From: Craterostigma plantagineum
Lineage: Eukaryota; Streptophyta; Magnoliopsida; Lamiales; Linderniaceae
Assembly: GCA_027422505.1 (NCBI GenBank)
Contig: JAPQWV010000354.1
Span: forward strand, 372,001-436,000
Length of the DNA: 64,000 nt
Direction: 5' to 3'
The first letter of the stretch is position 1. The number at the start of each line of letters is the position of its first letter. Made by a program: the position numbers and the translations under genes. Shown piece by piece: positions 35,370 to 47,059 of this stretch. The notes below the pieces were generated by a model that had not been told where the DNA came from, searched no databases, and saw nothing but the letters and a program-made list of their open reading frames with translations.

Positions 35370-37642
35370 ATGTATAGTATGCGAACAACGGTTCAGTATG
35401 CAAAGGGTTTGAGGAATATGAGACGTGCTGAACAGAATCGTAGGAAAAAAAGGCCATCGAAGATTTCGTGCCCTTGTCGTAATTGCAATAACATGAACTG
35501 CTTGAATAGTGATGTTTTGAAGGAACATTTGCTAATAGGTGGTTTTAAACCTGGGTATACGAATTGGATATGGCACGGTGAAGCCGTCGTATATGAAGCT
35601 AGTTCTGTGGGTGTCAAAACTAGTACCAGATTGACACTAGATTTGGAGGACGATGTCGTAGCTGAAGATTCTTCGGATGACAATAATGATTTTATCCAGG
35701 ACATGCTGCGTGATTTCCAAGAGGATTTTGAAGAACGTCCTCCAATATTTGACAGCCTCGTTAGGGGCAACAATATCCCTTTGTACACCGCGTGCTCAAA
35801 GTACACAAAGTTGTCTGTTGTCTTCAAGCTGCTGAACGTTAAGACTAAATTTGCTATTTCAGACAAGTGTTTCTCAAGACTTTTAGAAATAGTCGCGGAT
35901 ATGCTTCCAGATGGTAATGAGCTTCCCACGTTGACCTACGAGGCAAAGAAGCTATTGTACCCATTGAATTTACAGTATAAAATAATACACGCCTGTCCGA
36001 ACGACTGCATACTTTATAGGGGAGATTACGAATCGGCTGATAAGTGCCCAACGTGCGACACCTGGCGTTATAAGAGAAGAGACGAAGTTGGTGGCCCACT
36101 GCTAAAGTTTTGTGGTACTTACCAATAATTTCGAGTTCTCAAACACCGACGACGCTAAGATGATGACATGATGAGGAAAGGAAAAATGATGGAAAATTGA
36201 GACATCCGTCGGATTCTCCACAGTGGAGGAACATTGATTCAATGTATCCTGAAGTTGGAGGTGAGGCGCGAAATCTCCGGCTGGGACTTTGCACTGATGG
36301 GATAAACCCTTTTGGCGATTTGAGCAGCCGTCACAGTACTTTGGCCGGTGCTGCTTTGTATGTATAACCTCCCTCCGTGGCTTACGATGACAAGAAAATA
36401 TATCATGTAGTCGTGTTTAATCTCCGGTCCAAAACAAACCGGAAATGACATTGATGTCTACTTGGCTCCGTTGATCGACGATCTGAAAGCATTATGGTAC
36501 AAAATAGTTGAAGTGACGATGCATCAATCAGATCACAGTTGGCGCTACGCGCCATGATATTCTGCATCATAAATGATTTCCAAGCTTACGAGAATCTGTC
36601 TGGCTATAGTGTAAAAGGCAAGAAAGCGTGTCCAATTTGTGGGATAATACGGATAGTCAGTGGTTGAACAACTGCAGGAAACACACCTACATGGGCCATC
36701 CAAAATTCATGCCACGTACCCACGAATAGAGAATGAAGAAACAACGTCTCCACTGTTTAACGGGGAAAGCGAGACTTTAAGGGCTACAATACCGTTGAAT
36801 GGCACGGAATTGAGTGATATCGTTGCACACATCAATACTCAGTTTGGTAAGAAGTGCAAAACATCGAAAGACGACAATGTGTGGAAAAAATGATCAAAAT
36901 TTTGGGAGCTACCTTATTGGGAGAACCCCGACGTCAAACACTGCATCGATGTGATGCACGTTGAGAAAAATGTGTGTGATAGCATTGTAGGCACTCTTTT
37001 AAATATGCCTGGTAAGACAAAAGATGGACTAGAAGCCAGGCTTGACATGGTCGAACTTCGAATGAGGCCTGAGCTAGCACCAATCGAAAAGGGAAAGAGG
37101 ACTTTCCTTTCCCGGCTTGCTTCACACTTAGCAGGCTGAGAAGTTAAGTTTATGCCAGTATCTAAAAGGTATTAAAGTTCCATCCGGTTATGCCAGTAAC
37201 ATAAGGAGATATGTCTCGATGAAAGACCTGAAGCTGGTGGGGTACAAGTCTCATGACTGTCATGCATTGATGCAGCATCTGCTGCCGATCGCAATCCGTG
37301 GTATAATGCCAAAGCATGTTCGTCATTGCATTTCAAAGTTGTGTTTCTTTTTCAACGCAATATGCAGTAAAGTTCTTGATCCCGAGGTACTAGACGAGCT
37401 ACAAGCATATGTTGTAATAACATTGTGCCGCTTCGAGATGTTCTTTGCTCCGTCTTTTCGACATAATGGTACATCTAGTCGTTCATGTAGTTCGAGAAAT
37501 CAAGATATGTGGCCCCCTGTACATGAGATATATGTATTCATTTGAAATATATATGAAGATCCTTAAGGGATATGTTAGATATGTATTCATTATAGAAGTA
37601 CCTCACACAATATATATCTTGCTTACAGTAACTCATATTTGA
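35370..37642 (+). pseudogene. CACTA TNP2-like transposase, broken
   Basis: The first 250 codons are open. A transposase-associated domain is at about residues 1-70 (KISCPCRNCNN, HLLIGGFKPGYTNWIWHGE). An acidic linker follows, then the Transposase_21/TNP2 start (KLLNVKTKFAISDKCFSRLLEIVADMLP, then CPNDCILYRGDYESADKCPTC). After a frame change at about 36120, DGINPFG near 36296, CPICG near 36640, FWELPYWENPDVKHCIDVMHVEKNVCDSIVGTLLN (36903-37010), LKLVGYKSHDCHALMQHLLP (37228) and MVHLVVHVVREI (37460) follow in order, the last two belonging to the DUF4218-type C-terminal region. At least five frame changes or stops. It would catalyse excision in an active element. Confidence 0.88.
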
Positions 37643-39705
37643 CAGATAGAGGTGCACGCCGAACAAGCGCGAGGAGAATTTGTCCCTAATAGGCACAAGG
37701 ACGCGTGTCAAGAATTCATGGAAAACCCGATTATAGTGGCCGACCTAGAGGATGTGGAAAGTATGCCATGATACGGAGCGTGTTCGGCAACCCATCCGAG
37801 CGATCGAGGCCCTCTTCGAGCCAGATTTCCATGGAACAAATGAGGGTCGAGTGAGGTCCGAATTGAGGGACTAGTTGAGGGCCGAGATGCGGGAGGAGAT
37901 GAGGTCTGAGATGATGGCCATGTTCGCTCAAATGGGTCTTCCGGTGCCTAACAGGGAGCAAGACGAAGTGGCCCGCCGCAATGTTGGATTTGATCCTCCC
38001 GACATGATACCGAGTTCTCGCGGTTCAGGAGGCGAAATCTTAGATTCATTTCCATTATCGATGAATGTGACGGCATGTATTTATTCTTAATTATTGTTTA
38101 ATGTGCAACGACTTAATGTCTTAGTACAATTTATTCTTTTAATATCGTGTAGAATCCTAGGATCGATTGGTGTTACTCATCGAAGGGACGTTAGAGGTTG
38201 TCGGTCTTGGCAACGTCATTGAGGGACGTTTTCAAATTCATGGAACTTCGGTTACGGCAGACAACGTTGTTGTCTCCGTTGATACTGTCGTTCTCGGCGA
38301 GGTCCAACTGCCTCTACCAACTATGCATCTGATAACTCTTGGAGATGCACTAGGCAGCTACGTTCAGTGGCCAAGAGAGCTAATACGTTCGAACAATGTG
38401 GTAATAAAGTAATATTTATTGATTTTCGAATAATAATGTTTAGTAACGTATTCTACTTGTAGGCATAGAAAGGAAAGTCACCAGCGAAAGCGCCAAATGT
38501 GTCCATTAATCAAGCTGACGACATCGCACGCCTCGATCAGAGGGTCGTGAGTAGTTTGGGCACGCAGTGTCGCCAGATGTTCGATTACCTTGCGTCACGC
38601 AACGATCGACGAATGTCAGCTTTCCTCTCATTCTGTATGAGAGATGTGTACTACAATCCAAGTAAGGAAGATTACTTGGTGTACATCGACAACAATGACT
38701 TTGTCGATCTGTTCAAGCTCGTGAGTGTGGATTCCTTTTGAGGTATTACTTAATATTTCGTTGGATAAGTCATTACAAGTTCTGTTTTTCACTTTTATAC
38801 ATTTTATTGACTAATCACATTCTCAGGTATCTTAATAAAGCGTCTGATGACTTTAAGTGTTGCGAACCGAGTCGTCTGGCTGCTATGGAACTTGATGAGA
38901 TAGCAAAGAGTGAAGTTGATTTCATGGCTGAACTTATCAAAGATTCGCATCGGGCCGGCACTTACTTGTTTGCGCCTTTTTGTGACGGGTAAGAATATAA
39001 TATATATATATATATATTTTTGATTCATAGCTTATGGTATAAATAATCATTTCGTTTCATTTGTTTTAGTGACCATTGATTCTACTGGTCATCGATTTTC
39101 CGTCGAACACGGCATATGTGTTCGATTCGCTCGCGCCGAACTTCGGCGTAAAGAAGATAAGAATTCGTCCTCGAATAGATGCGTAAGTTTTTTTTATATA
39201 CAATAAAGTTCATATATTAGTAACCCTTATTAAAACATTATTTTTCGAGTTTTAGATCAATTCTCACGGCGTCGCTGACGGGTGCATTTGGAAATCGGAA
39301 TAGGAAATCGAAGGTTACTTGGAAGAGATGCAAGGTTTGCAATTGACATATGAATTTTCAGAGTTAGTTGTTAATTGGTACCATTATTCGATATTACATG
39401 AAAACCTTTTTAAATTAGTGCCCACGACAACCGAGGGAGAGTGAGTTATGTGGATTTTACGTCATGAGATACATGTACGATATTATCTGCAATCGTATCG
39501 GCAGAGATGATACAATCAACTTGCCAACTGTAATGAACTTTAAAATCATCAGCTTCTTTAAGCTTCAAGCTTAATATATCTTTATTAGTATGTTTTAACA
39601 TTATTCTGTTTTATAGATACTAGAGCGCTCCTCTTACGGCCTCCAAGAGCTCAATGAAGTACGTGAATTGTGGGCGGAGCATTTTATGCAATCTTTGATG
39701 TAGGT
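37643..39705 (+). pseudogene. CACTA second gene: DUF8039-like region plus Ulp1-type cysteine protease, broken
   Basis: Exon-like pieces appear in order. A Met/Glu-rich segment (REEMRSEMMAMFAQMGLPVP, 37890) precedes a DUF8039-like part at 38155-38400 (VEGVGLGNVIEGRFQIHG style text ending LGDALGSYVQWPRELI). Then come 38499-38741 and 38820-38990. The protease block is at 39066-39500: a His at CAT 39071-39073, LVIDFPSNTAYVFDSLAPN containing the Asp (39088 on), then QPRESELCGFYVMRYMYDI containing the Gln and Cys (39427 on). That His-Asp-Gln-Cys order is the C48/Ulp1 arrangement. A stop replaces the Trp normally after His, with a 1-bp loss beside it. Introns are probable (GTAAG near 38990, GTAAGT near 39183). 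Confidence 0.7.
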
Positions 39706-39904
39706 TAGATGACTTTTACCTTATATGTTTGTGCTTAGTTACGAGAATCGATATTTGTTTGTTCGACGTGGTGTAACTGTTGATTTTATTTATGATTATT
39801 AGTAATTGAATGATTGTTGGTGTTATTTGAATTTCATTGTTGATTTTGGAATTGATTGTTGGGGCATAAATAAAAAGGAAAAAATATTTAAAAAAATATA
39901 CGTA

Positions 39905-40245
39905 TAGGCGCGGTTCCTACGTAGGAGCCGTCGACTTAATTTATTTTAAAAAATTAATATTATATCATGGGCGACGGTTTTTCGGCAAAACACGTCGCCC
40001 ATGAGTACATAAAAACTCATGGGCGACGGTTGCAATCTAAGAAACCGTCGCCCATGATAAAAAAATAAAGTACCCAACTGACGATCGTGGGCGACGATTT
40101 CTGTAAAACCCGTCGCCCATAATGGTCTTCGGCGTCGTGTGTGCGTCCGTCGCCCAAAATCGTGCAGATGGGCAACGGGGCTCTGCGCGACGCCTTAAAA
40201 CCGTCGCCCATGACCAATAACAACTGTCGTCCATGTGCAGTTCAG
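39905..40245. repeat. Right subterminal CACTA repeats
   Basis: Several palindromic units ATGGGCGACGGTTT...CCGTCGCCCAT in both orientations, ending before the CACTAGTG terminus. They match the left array in sequence and spacing style. Confidence 0.85.
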
Positions 40246-40343
40246 CACTAGTGATAGTAATAGATTGAACATATCGACATCCGAATTTCGAGAATAATTC
40301 GGACACATGGACACATAATAGGAAAATATATGGTGCTAACCAT

Positions 40344-40345
<2 letters not shown>

Positions 40346-40401
<56 letters not shown>
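40346..40401. repeat. (AT)n microsatellite
   Basis: About 50 bp of AT repeat immediately left of the MULE terminus; its last 9 bases (ATATAATAT) form the left copy of the putative TSD. Confidence 0.95.
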
Positions 40402-41318
40402 GGAGCAATTTCATTTAAATTCGCACTCTCCATATCAAATCCTTTATTACTTAAGGACAAATGGAATTTGTTCTTTCACTTAAGGACCATCTAAAAAGAC
40501 AATTTTGCCCAGCTTTATAATTTTGTTATGTTTCTTCTTTCTTTGGCCAAATAATCATTAAAGAAAAGAAATAAAGGGAAAAAAATTATGATCAGAGAAC
40601 GGAAAAAAGAAGAGGAGAAGAAGAATTAGAAGAAGAAGAAGACTTCAAGCAAGTTTTCTGGATTTTGACAAGACAATATTTGATAGTAGAAGAGAACCAG
40701 AGATTGACGAAGATGAAGAAAAACGGTAAAGAACATAATAAAAAGCATGGACGACAAATGTAAATAAATGGCTACACGTTAACACCCGGTCCGTAGGAGA
40801 GTAAGGTTTTTTGGGTCTTGAAAGGTGATTGAGCCTCACAAATTCTATGAGGAAAATATTTTATTGGTACACGCCAACTGCTCGATGAAATGACAAAGTT
40901 TATTTTTTATCACTTTTTAGTTTGTCTGAATGATGGTTGAGTTAAGTACATGTTTCACCGATTCAGGTCATTTGAGAGCGGGTTAACTTGGCTCGGGTTA
41001 GTTCATGTGAGCTTCCGGGTTCTACGCATACATGTTGATTCGATTGTGGGATATTTTTAGTACTGTACTGAGGCAAGTGGATGCATTATGACGAAAAAAA
41101 TGATTATTTGAATTTTATGTCTAAAATGCTAATTAGTTTGCAATAAATTTTTGGTAAAGTAACAAGGTTAAAGAAGTACAATAACTATGTGTATAAGGTA
41201 CACCAAGTACCAACTAAATTGTACGCAACGCATTAAAATGGTACTCTATATTCACAGCCGTAAAAAAATGATGAAATGTGTTAAAAGTCAGCAGTTGACA
41301 TGTCAAAAGTATTTTTAA

Positions 41319-41722
41319 GGGCAAATTTTGTGTCAGGCCCTTGTCAGGGTCTGAACTTAGGTTTCAGGCCCTGACAGAAAAATAATTAGTTTTAAGGACC
41401 CGTAACATTTCATTGTTTTTCAGTAACACTTAATTGTTCTGCAGTAACACTTCATTGTTCCTCAGTAATACTTCATTGTTCATCAGTAACACTTCGTTTG
41501 TTCTGTAATAACACATCATTGTTCCTAAGTAACACTTCATTGTTCTGAAATAACACTTCATTGTTCCTCAGTAACACTTCATTGCTCTGAAGTAACACTT
41601 ATGTAACTTTAGGTCCTTATATCTAAAATTTACGAAAATTAGGTCCTTTAAACTAATATATTTTCTGAAAGGGCCTGAAACCTATTTTAAAACATTTTTG
41701 GGGCCTGAAACGTAATATACCC
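41319..41722. mobile_element. 404-bp MULE with a 21-bp-phased GTAAC array
   Basis: Inverted ends GGGCAAATTTTGTGTCAGGC and (complement) GGGTATATTACGTTTCAGGC extend about 90 bp to TTTTAAGGACC / TTTAAAGGACC. They are flanked by the exact 9-bp duplication TATTTTTAA (41310-41318, 41723-41731). No coding. Its centre (41402-41612) is a minisatellite with GTAAC or a one-base variant at 41402, 41423, 41444, 41465, 41486, 41508, 41529, 41550, 41571 and 41592. Confidence 0.92.
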
Positions 41723-42100
41723 TATTTTTAACGATGTCTGACACGTCAGGAAGAACTTCTGACATGACGCTCCTAGAAACCGTCGGCTTTTCTCTTTTTA
41801 GTTATGATACAGTAAAAAACTTAATTATGGTATAATATATCTTCACATGAAGGTACAATCACGTGATGTTCAATGGTACATCGTACACTTTATATCTGAT
41901 GTAGCTTATTTGAATGAGCGTTTTTCGTGGCACTTAGAATTTAATCTTTGCAAAAACTATTATGTATATTATTCATATGTTTCACTTGCAAGTTGCAATC
42001 ATATTTGACGTAATTATCACTACTCTAATAATATTAATTACAAATTTTACGTTTCACTAAAATATGATCAACAATGTTAGAACAACTCATACAACATAGT

Positions 42101-44443
42101 TGACACGCTCAAATACTAGCAAGTGTACTAGGTCGTGCAAGTAGTAAAACGGACGAAGTTCAAGTATCGATCCACGAAGATAGCTTGATTAATTCTAAGA
42201 TATTAAACTTAATTCTAATTTAGACTAAGAAACTTTTTATTTTTTGATGATTTAACTAAACGAGATAAAAGCGCAAATAATAAAATAGACGCAAATTAAA
42301 TAGATGAGATAAGATCAATTGACGATGAGTGACCAAGGCACATGTTCAGCACAAATAATTCCTATGTCTTCATAAAATCTATCCTATCTAACCATCATGA
42401 ATCTAAGTCAAGGTAAAATTTCCTATGATAATCTCTACTAGTTTGTCCCGCAATAGCGATCCTATGCGATAGAGAACCAACCTGTATATGTCTATAGGAT
42501 TGTAGTTTCCACGCATGCATTCAATCTCTGTGAAATTTCCCGAGCTCAAAAATCTATAGGATTGTAGTTTCCACGCATGCATTCAATCCCTAAACCAATC
42601 CTAAACGCTTTCGGCGCTTAAGGATTCGGGAACCACACATACGAAATTGAATTCCATCTCTGATCGATTTTAAGTAGTGATGTTCGATGTTTATTGTTCT
42701 AACCGGTCTAATCACTTTGTTCGTCTCATAAACCAATCAAATAAATATGCATATGTTGATCAGGCATACACAAGCATTAATCGCAGACAAGGAGCACGTA
42801 ACTCGATTCACACGATTAAATAGAAAAGAAAATTATTAATACGTAGCCATTATTCGGCCTATCATGGTCTTAATCACAAAGAATTTAAACTAGCATATTA
42901 ATAAAGTAAAAACACAAAATATTCAATGTCGATAATAGAAAATAAAATAAAACTTCGCTTATCACGGAAGAACGCCTCGCGAGCCGTCGATAACTCCGCT
43001 AGTCGGCGCGCTCTCTTTTTAATTCAGCCGTAGCTCTTGCTCCTATTATTCTCAGCCGCCAAGCTTCTCTCTGCCGTTTTAGCTTCGTTTCTCCTTTTCT
43101 CCTTCGCTGTGCAAAACTGCCTTTAATTTCAGCCGCCAGGTTCCCTTCTTCTATAGCAATCGCATTGGTCTATATAATAGTGAGGTTGGCGAATTAATCT
43201 TCAAAGATTTTGAAATCTTTTTTGAATATTTGACTAATTCCTTGATATTTGAATCTTTTCCTTCAATAAGTGCGTGATGTGGCATAAAATAATCTCTCCC
43301 CACACTTGTTCTTCCCGTCACATGGGATACCAAAAGTAAGGGTGTTCAAATGGGTTAATTATCGGTGGTCGAGTTATTCGGGTTTTTGATAGTTGAGACA
43401 ACCACCGAACCAAAACCAATTAACCATTTGGTTATCGGGTTATTCGGTTTTCGGGTTTACTTGTTTGGTTCTGTAAAAAATCAATTAATAAGCCTGGTGT
43501 TGTGCACGTCCCAAGACTGAGCCTCGTCTGCAATCGGTTCATCCTCGGGAATTTCAAGGCGGTTTCTTCATCTGAAGCTTAGCCACCCCATTTTTGGAGA
43601 AGTAGATTCTCCATTCGAGGGCCATCGAAGATATGGTGATTTGTTATTCAGTAATTATCATCGATCATGGAGAAGAAAACACAAAACATCCTTCACTTTC
43701 AACAAAATCCTCCCATCGTTTGTTTATGGTGCGATTTTGCTCTTTGACGAAACCCAAAAACTTCGCAGGCCGCACATGATGGCAAGTAGTGTTGGTCTCG
43801 GTTGGGTCTTGAGAGATGGTAGCATAGCAGTTACAGCAAAAGAGGAAGATGGTGTATTTGGTGTTATGATGTTGGTGAATGTTTGATGGTGTGCGAATTG
43901 CAATCAATGCCCTAGGCCCAATTAGTATCATTTTTATATGATTTACATATTTTAAGGTTTAAGTAAAATATATAAAGTAATATATATTATATTTCAATAT
44001 AAAAAAATAATTATGTTATTAGGGTTTCAAGTGCGCCTCGAATTTTTTTATCCCACCCGACACCTGAACCATTTCCCCGTTTAATAATTCGAGTGACCCA
44101 ATTAACCACCTGATCCCCGAATTAACCAAACCAAACAAGCCGAACTCAGTTCGGTTCGGGTGGGTTAACCGGGTCACCCAAATAATGAACACCCCTAACC
44201 AAATGTATAAAATTCTGGTAATTGCAGGGCCGCCCCAAATAATACATAGAATTGCAACAAAATCAACTGAGATTCAAATCGTTCCGAAAAGTGCCCTTAT
44301 TTTCCCTTTGTCGATCTCGTTTGCTCGGACATCTATCGACAATAAATTTAAACATAAATATACGATATTCGAGGGAATTTTATATAAATAATGAACGGAA
44401 ATGCACTTTTATGGGTAATAAATCGTAAAATCATAACTCATCA
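42101..44443. mobile_element. Athila-type solo LTR with an internal hAT
   Basis: Begins TGACACGCTC and ends AACTCATCA, flanked by ATAGT (42096-42100 and 44444-44448). It is homologous to the LTRs of the element at 21453-31391 but more diverged, so it is an older member of the family. Without the hAT it is about 1.47 kb. The phrase TCTATAGGATTGTAGTTTCC occurs twice (about 42489 and 42552), a local tandem duplication absent from the other LTRs. Confidence 0.93.
43337..44197. mobile_element. Non-autonomous hAT element (861 bp)
   Basis: Ends TAAGGGTGTTCAAATGGG and (complement) TAGGGGTGTTCATTATTTGG, with 8-bp flanks ACCAAAAG (43329-43336) and ACCAAATG (44198-44205) differing by one base. Ends carry GGGTTA/CGGGTTATTCGG arrays. 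It contains an 81-codon frame (43641-43886) with no recognisable motif. Confidence 0.88.
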
Positions 44444-44670
44444 ATAGTAGAGATGATTGTAATTGAAAATGTTCAACCGATTATAGATGTTTTTTTGTCA
44501 GATATTCTCTTTATTTACTATTTTTGGGGATTTACATTTATTCTTTGAAGCTTTAAACTCGTAATTGTCGTTATAATGTGGACCGATAAACGTGCTACGG
44601 TGAATGTACTTATCTTGGTACAAGAATCTGCTCAAATTTCGTACACTATATTTCCACGGCTAGGTACAGT

Positions 44671-45186
44671 AGAGCCGTCAAATGGGCCTGTGGCCCGCGG
44701 GCCGGCCCGCCCCGCCCCCCAAAAAGGGCGAGCTGGGCTGGGATATTTTAGGCCCGCCCAGAGGCGGGCCTAAACGGGCCAGCCCGCGCGGGCCGCTGGC
44801 GGGGCGGGCTGGCCAGTTTAAATAAATTATATATATATTTTATATTATATATTATGTTTAAATATATTAATTTAATAGTTAATGATTCCTTAATTATACC
44901 ATAATTAATAACATATGTATTTATAAATATATAATTAATACAATCCATAATTTATTATTAAATACCTTAATTAACTAAAACTAATTAATAAATTAAATTA
45001 TAAAATGAAAATACAAAAAAATAAATATTTTTATATGCGGGCGGGCCTGGCCCGCCTGGCCCGTGGCCCGCCGCGGGGCGGGGCGGTCCCTGATTTTTTA
45101 GGCCCGCTAGGGCCCCGCCCCGCCAAGTGGCGGGCTTTGGCGGGCGGCGGGCCAAGCCGGCCCGGCCCGCCATTTTGACAGCTCTA
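44671..45186. mobile_element. Non-autonomous hAT element with GGGCC-rich ends (516 bp)
   Basis: Ends AGAGCCGTCAAATGGGCC and (complement) TAGAGCTGTCAAAATGGC, flanked by the 8-bp duplication GGTACAGT (44663-44670, 45187-45194). Very GC-rich ends (GGCCCGCC repeats) surround an AT-rich core (about 44820-45035). No coding. Confidence 0.9.
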
Positions 45187-45879
45187 GGTACAGTCATGGT
45201 ACAATAAAAATGTTATCTTTGATATATCTTATTAGGGTAAGCGTTTTTCATCGCGTTTTATGTTAGTTTCGATGTAAAAACACTTTACTATATGTAAATA
45301 TGTTATAAGTTTCATTCATAATATATTTAGTGGATTAACCCTCAAAGTGTTGGATTAATCTTTTGAGTCCAAACTTCTATATTAACATGTTCTTACAAGA
45401 ATCATCCTCTTACTATGAAACTTGATGTTTTGAATATAAAAGCGTGCGTGTAAGGGTTAAACCACCAAATTTGATAATCAAGTGAATCATATAATATATA
45501 TAGATGGAATAAAATACATTTGCATGAACACTAATCCGAATGACGACGAAAAACAATTACCCTTATAAGTTGTACATAATATAACGTCGGTACTATACCA
45601 TCAATTGTACCATAAAATAACCAATGAATGTATCTTGTTGTGGAGATAAGTTGTACCACAAATAATTAATGGGTAAATTTGCATTCAGTCCCTAGTTTGT
45701 AGTTTTGGTAATAGTTCAGTCCCTGTCAGATGTCACGTTAGTTTAAAGGACCTAATTATTGAAAATATTAGTTTTAAGGACCAACCTCATGATAAATGAC
45801 CTTTCTATCCCCCACATTCGCGAAAATTACACACATATGCCATCTTCTTCAGCAAACGATTGAAGCAAAAACAACCTTC

Positions 45880-46790
45880 AACGAATACCAAAATTACGGT
45901 CTAAAGCCGACTCAATCTCGACGTTAATGACCAAATAAGGTTAAATCGATGATAATTTCTCATGGGTGTCAATAATCAATGAAAATTTTTGAAGTTTATA
46001 TTGGAATAATGTATTAAAAGTATTTCGAAAATCTCGTTGAAACAAGGGAAAATCTTGACTTTACGCTGAACAAGGTGAAATTGATAGTGTGTCTTAATAA
46101 TCAATGAAAATATTGACGTTAATCGCGATGAAATTTGACGCGGCCCATTATTGAAGCTTTTGCTAATGAAACGCTCGCTAAGTAACAATTTTTGCATTCT
46201 GGGTAACCGTTTATGTATTCCGGGTAACGCTTTATGCATTCTGGGTAACAGTTCATGCATACTGGGTAACAATTTACGCATTCTGGGTAACAGTATGCCG
46301 TCTCTTCCAAACGATGAATGCACAAATCACGTTCAACGAAGACCAAAATTTACGAACTAAAAGCCGGCTCAATCTCGACGTTAATGACCAAATAAGGTTA
46401 AATCGGTGATAATTTCCCATGGGTGTCACTAATCAATGAAAGTTTTTGAAGTTTATAATGGAATAATGTATTAAAAGTAATTCGAAAATCTCGTTGAAAC
46501 AAGGGAAAATTTGGACTTTAATGACTGAATAAGGTGAAATTGATCGTGAGTCTTAATAATCAATGAAAATATTGATGTTAATCGCGAAGAAGTTTGACGC
46601 GGCCCATGATTGAAGCTTTTGCTAATAAAACGCTCGCTAAGTAACAACTTATGCATTCTGGGTAACAATTTATGCATTCCGAGTAACACTTTATGCATTA
46701 TGGGTAACAATTTATTTACTCTGGTTAACAGTTCATGCAATCTGGGTAACAATTTATGCATCTGAGTACACTATGCATTCTGCATCGCCC
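45880..46790. repeat. Two tandem units of about 457 bp, each ending in a 21-bp array
   Basis: The phrase AATCTCGACGTTAATGACC begins at 45914 and 46371. Each unit ends with six GTAAC motifs at exact 21-bp steps: 46182, 46203, 46224, 46245, 46266, 46287; and 46641, 46662, 46683, 46704, 46725 (one base changed), 46746. On the minus strand the 21-bp array is an open 7-residue repeat (LLPRMHK-like). Confidence 0.9.
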
Positions 46791-47059
46791 AAAAATGGCA
46801 TAAATCTGGGTAACAATTTATTTTCGATCTAGAATTCAAATGACCTTGATTCAAATTCCTGTGAATATCTAACTTAATTATGTATAACTTTTATTCTTTA
46901 AGTTCTTTTCGCTAATACCAAATCGATAACCCCCAAATTAATCGAAGAAATCGAAGACGAGCAGCGACGACGAGGAGTTACAATTTGGTGCTATATGTAT
47001 CTGATACTTATGTGTAAGATGTTTCTTTTGAACAAACTTTGCTTCTGTTGCTGAAAATG

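Larger units (their letters stand above)
19147..40253 (+). mobile_element. CACTA (En/Spm) transposon carrying a nested copia/gypsy insertion
   Basis: The right end is CACTAGTG at 40246-40253. The left end is TACTAGTA at 19147, one base away from CACTAGTA. Both ends are followed inward by subterminal arrays of GGCGACGG / CCGTCGCC, the binding-site type repeats of CACTA elements. The 3-bp flanks are ACA (19144-19146) and ATA (40254-40256), so the TSD is imperfect or the left end is mutated. Removing the 14.6-kb copia leaves about 6.5 kb, a plausible length. It encodes a TNP2-like transposase and a second gene with a Ulp1-type domain, both broken. The end sequence closely resembles the small CACTA at 56921. 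Confidence 0.8.

Noticed and set aside
43641..43886. 81-codon frame as a hAT-encoded protein
   Set aside because: No motif; it lies in a non-autonomous element whose other parts are repeats.
46182..46307. CRISPR-like appearance of the 21-bp repeats
   Set aside because: Units are contiguous with no unique spacers, and the context is a plant MULE with TIRs and a 9-bp TSD.
45976..46761. Minus-strand frames encoding a 7-residue repeat (LLPRMHK-like) as a repeat protein gene
   Set aside because: The frames are a direct result of a 21-bp tandem array with no stop; plus-strand frames are open there too.
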